Source: DT-110 sp964342305 (lineage in GTDB: Bacteria; Bacteroidota; Bacteroidia; Chitinophagales; Saprospiraceae). Taken from it: a DNA stretch of 64,000 nucleotides. The position numbers and the translations under genes are program-made. A model generated the notes under the pieces. The model made no database searches, was not told the DNA's origin, and worked only from the letters and a program-made list of their open reading frames with translations. Of the stretch, positions 62,493 to 64,000 are shown piece by piece. The stretch lies in the NCBI GenBank assembly GCA_964342305.1, contig CAYFGK010000013.1, positions 12,317-76,316 of the forward strand, read 5' to 3'. Within the stretch, counting starts at the first letter, position 1. Every line of letters starts with the position of its first letter.

Positions 62493-62730
62493 AAAGCCCC
62501 GTCAGGGGCGATCTACGAAGTGCCGTCAGGCACGTCCANNNNNNNNNNNNNNNNNNNNNNNNNNNNNNNNNNNNNNNNNNNNNNNNNNNNNNNNNNNNNN
62601 NNNNNNNNNNNNNNNNNNNNNNNNNNNNNNNNNNNNNNCCAAAAAGAGCCCCGTCAGGGGCGACCTTTCTTCAGCCCCGTAGGGGCGTCCTTATTATTCC
62701 CCAGTCCGCAAGGGCTGGGACAACACCCCA
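62493..62730. repeat. Palindromic GCCCCGTCAGGGGC repeat array spanning the assembly gap
   Basis: Short GTCA-loop hairpins, left of the gap GCCCCGTCAGGGGC and GTGCCGTCAGGCAC (arms changed together), right of the gap GCCCCGTCAGGGGC, GCCCCGTAGGGGC and CCCAG...CTGGG, spaced about 24-28 bp. Confidence 0.82.
62539..62638. other. Assembly gap (100 N)
   Basis: Exactly 100 undetermined bases, the usual placeholder for a scaffold gap of unknown length, lying inside the palindromic repeat array. Confidence 0.98.
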
Positions 62731-62802
62731 CCACACGCAACGCACCCATTTAACCCACAATTAACCCTCAAACCATACATTTACCTAAAAACCAACGCCA
62801 CC

Positions 62803-63924
62803 ATGAAAACCTTCATCACCATCTTTTTCACCTGCGTGACTATTGCCGCATTGGCCCAATCAGCCCACCCGCACCTGCACGATCGCGCCATCTATTTCCC
62901 CGACGTACCCGGTTACCAGACTTTGGTCTGTGATTTCCACCAGCATACGGTATTCAGCGACGGAAGCGTGTGGCCCGACATTCGGGTACAAGAAGCGCTG
63001 CGCGACAGTGTGGATGCCATCTCGTTGACTGAGCATATTGAATATCAGCCTCATGCCGCCGATATTCCTCATCCCGACCGCAACCGTTCGTACGAGATTG
63101 CCGAGCAGCGCGCCCGCCCCTACGATTTACTGGTTATCCACGGTGCCGAGATCACCCGGTCAATGCCGCCCGGCCATAATAACGCCATCTTCATTGAAGA
63201 TGCTAATCGGTTGCAGATCCCCGATTCCATCGAGGTTTTTCGGGAGGCTAATCGCCAGGGCGCCTTTGTGTTCTGGAATCATGCCAACTGGATGGCCCAG
63301 CGGCGCGATGGAGTGGCGACTATGACGCCTACCCACGAATATCTGATCGATCAGGATTTGCTCCATGGCATCGAAGTGGTAAACGATCTGACCTATTCCG
63401 ATGAAGCCCTGCAGATTGCACTGGATTACGACCTGGCCATCATCGGCACCAGTGATATCCACGGACTGGTCGACTGGCAGTACAAAGTGCCCGAGGGCGG
63501 ACACCGTCCCGTAACCCTGGTTTTTGCGGAAGCAAGAACCCCTGAGGCTATCAGGGAAGCGCTCTTTGCTCATCGCACCGTGGCGTGGTTTAACAATACA
63601 CTGATCGGAAGGGAAGATGTGTTGGTGCCCCTGCTGGAATCCTGTATTCAGGTGCAATCTGCCGAATACATCGGGGTGACGTCGATCGCCGAAGTGACCC
63701 TGATGAACGATAGCGATGCGGAATATATGCTGCTCAACCGAAGTGGGTTTACCTTGCATGCTAACGCACAGGTTATTACGCTGCCACCAAATACCACCAC
63801 CATAATTCAGGTGAAAACCCTGGAAGTACTCGATTCCTTCGACCTGGCATTTGAAGTGCTAAACGCAGTGACGGCGCCCGGCACTTTCCCGACGGTCGAT
63901 ATTCCTGTGCGAATGGATGAATAA
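62803..63924 (+). CDS. PHP-domain phosphodiesterase, Sb-PDE-like, exported
   Basis: A 373-aa protein with a signal peptide (ending ALAQ), then a PHP metal-dependent phosphoesterase domain: DFHQHTVFSDGSVWP (H46, H48), SLTEHIEY, GAEITRSM and a TSDIHG metal motif; a beta-domain follows at the C-terminus. Related Sb-PDE enzymes cleave phosphodiesters; substrate unknown. It follows the repeat array and gap, and its 3' end precedes copy E of the dispersed element. Confidence 0.85.
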   Translation: MKTFITIFFTCVTIAALAQSAHPHLHDRAIYFPDVPGYQTLVCDFHQHTVFSDGSVWPDIRVQEALRDSVDAISLTEHIEYQPHAADIPHPDRNRSYEIAEQRARPYDLLVIHGAEITRSMPPGHNNAIFIEDANRLQIPDSIEVFREANRQGAFVFWNHANWMAQRRDGVATMTPTHEYLIDQDLLHGIEVVNDLTYSDEALQIALDYDLAIIGTSDIHGLVDWQYKVPEGGHRPVTLVFAEARTPEAIREALFAHRTVAWFNNTLIGREDVLVPLLESCIQVQSAEYIGVTSIAEVTLMNDSDAEYMLLNRSGFTLHANAQVITLPPNTTTIIQVKTLEVLDSFDLAFEVLNAVTAPGTFPTVDIPVRMDE

Positions 63925-63938
63925 TCGATGTATCCCCG

Positions 63939-64000
63939 CGGGAGGTTGGGTACATACTTATCCGTAAAGTGGTAATAATCAAAGCCCAACCTCCCGGTAT
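63939..64000 (-). repeat. Dispersed multi-hairpin element, copy E (reverse orientation, cut by window end)
   Basis: CGGGAGGTTGGG (63939-63950) and CCCAACCTCCCG (63985-63996) form a perfect 12-bp hairpin; the loop (TTTGATTATTACCAC on the reverse strand) closely matches copy B. The following GGTAT begins the element centre, continuing beyond the window. Confidence 0.85.

Noticed and set aside
62493..62730. Palindromic array considered as CRISPR
   Set aside because: Units are 13-14 bp palindromes separated by short, non-unique spacers and there are no cas genes.

Overview
The window reads as a chromosomal segment of a Bacteroidota bacterium, most likely class Saprospiria (Lewinella-like). The class is supported by a SusC/SusD pair, type IX secretion (T9SS) C-terminal sorting domains, FG-GAP/ASPIC lipoproteins, a DUF4293 protein, several TAnnTTTG promoter -7 elements, and a ribosomal protein carrying a Bacteroidota-type helix-hairpin-helix extension. 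The genus-level placement is inference. A scaffold gap of exactly 100 N lies at 62539-62638. I found no rRNA, tRNA, CRISPR array, prophage or intact transposase.

Layout. 1-1.7 kb: a small membrane protein and two ExbD genes (TonB energisation). 1.7-6.2 kb: DUF4293 protein, FAD-dependent oxidoreductase, OstA/LptA-like LPS-transport protein and a TPR-SH3 (BatE-like) protein. 6.2-11.9 kb (minus strand): a tight operon DUF1800 - DUF1501 - secreted PA14/discoidin T9SS protein. 12.2-13.3 kb (minus): rplU and an rpmA whose product is L27 fused to a Lys/Glu/Ala/Pro linker and a helix-hairpin-helix domain. 13.5-14.8 kb: two-lobed retropepsin-like protease with a PDZ domain. 15.3-30.7 kb: glycan-utilisation-type island with susC, susD, two paralogous FG-GAP/ASPIC lipoproteins, a GH97 enzyme with SusB-type catalytic residues, and a vanadium-haloperoxidase-like lipoprotein. 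30.9-33.5 kb: a DASS anion symporter and an M20 amidohydrolase. 34-36.5 kb: a sigma-54 response regulator without the usual HTH, a LOG-family protein and an acyl-carrier-like protein lacking its serine. 36.6-41.3 kb: a SigK-like sigma factor and its anti-sigma factor, divergent from a six-CHRD-domain T9SS protein. 41.5-49.6 kb: conserved hypothetical, dnaE, a large unknown coiled-coil membrane protein, two thioredoxin-fold proteins and a 52-aa membrane protein. 49.7-64 kb: sortilin/BNR protein, HAD phosphatase, DUF4105, MFS transporter, rimK with an aspartoacylase-like partner, PepSY protein, DUF2279, DUF2157 and a PHP-domain phosphodiesterase.

The unusual content is mostly intergenic. A dispersed element of about 170-190 bp, built from two outer hairpins (GGGAGGTTGGGC/GCCCAACCTCCC arms) around a GTAGTAG-rich centre, occurs at least five times in both orientations (about 19.98, 29.1, 33.7, 41.3 and 63.9 kb), always between genes. 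Tandem heptamer/octamer tracts with unrelated units lie at 2.19, 33.53, 45.84 and 62.07 kb. A palindromic GCCCCGTCAGGGGC array flanks the assembly gap. The strongest protein-level oddity is the L27-HhH fusion.

The genes mostly serve envelope biology: TonB-driven uptake (ExbD with SusC/SusD), outer-membrane LPS assembly, surface proteins exported by T9SS, and extracellular degradation or oxidation of glycans and other polymers.
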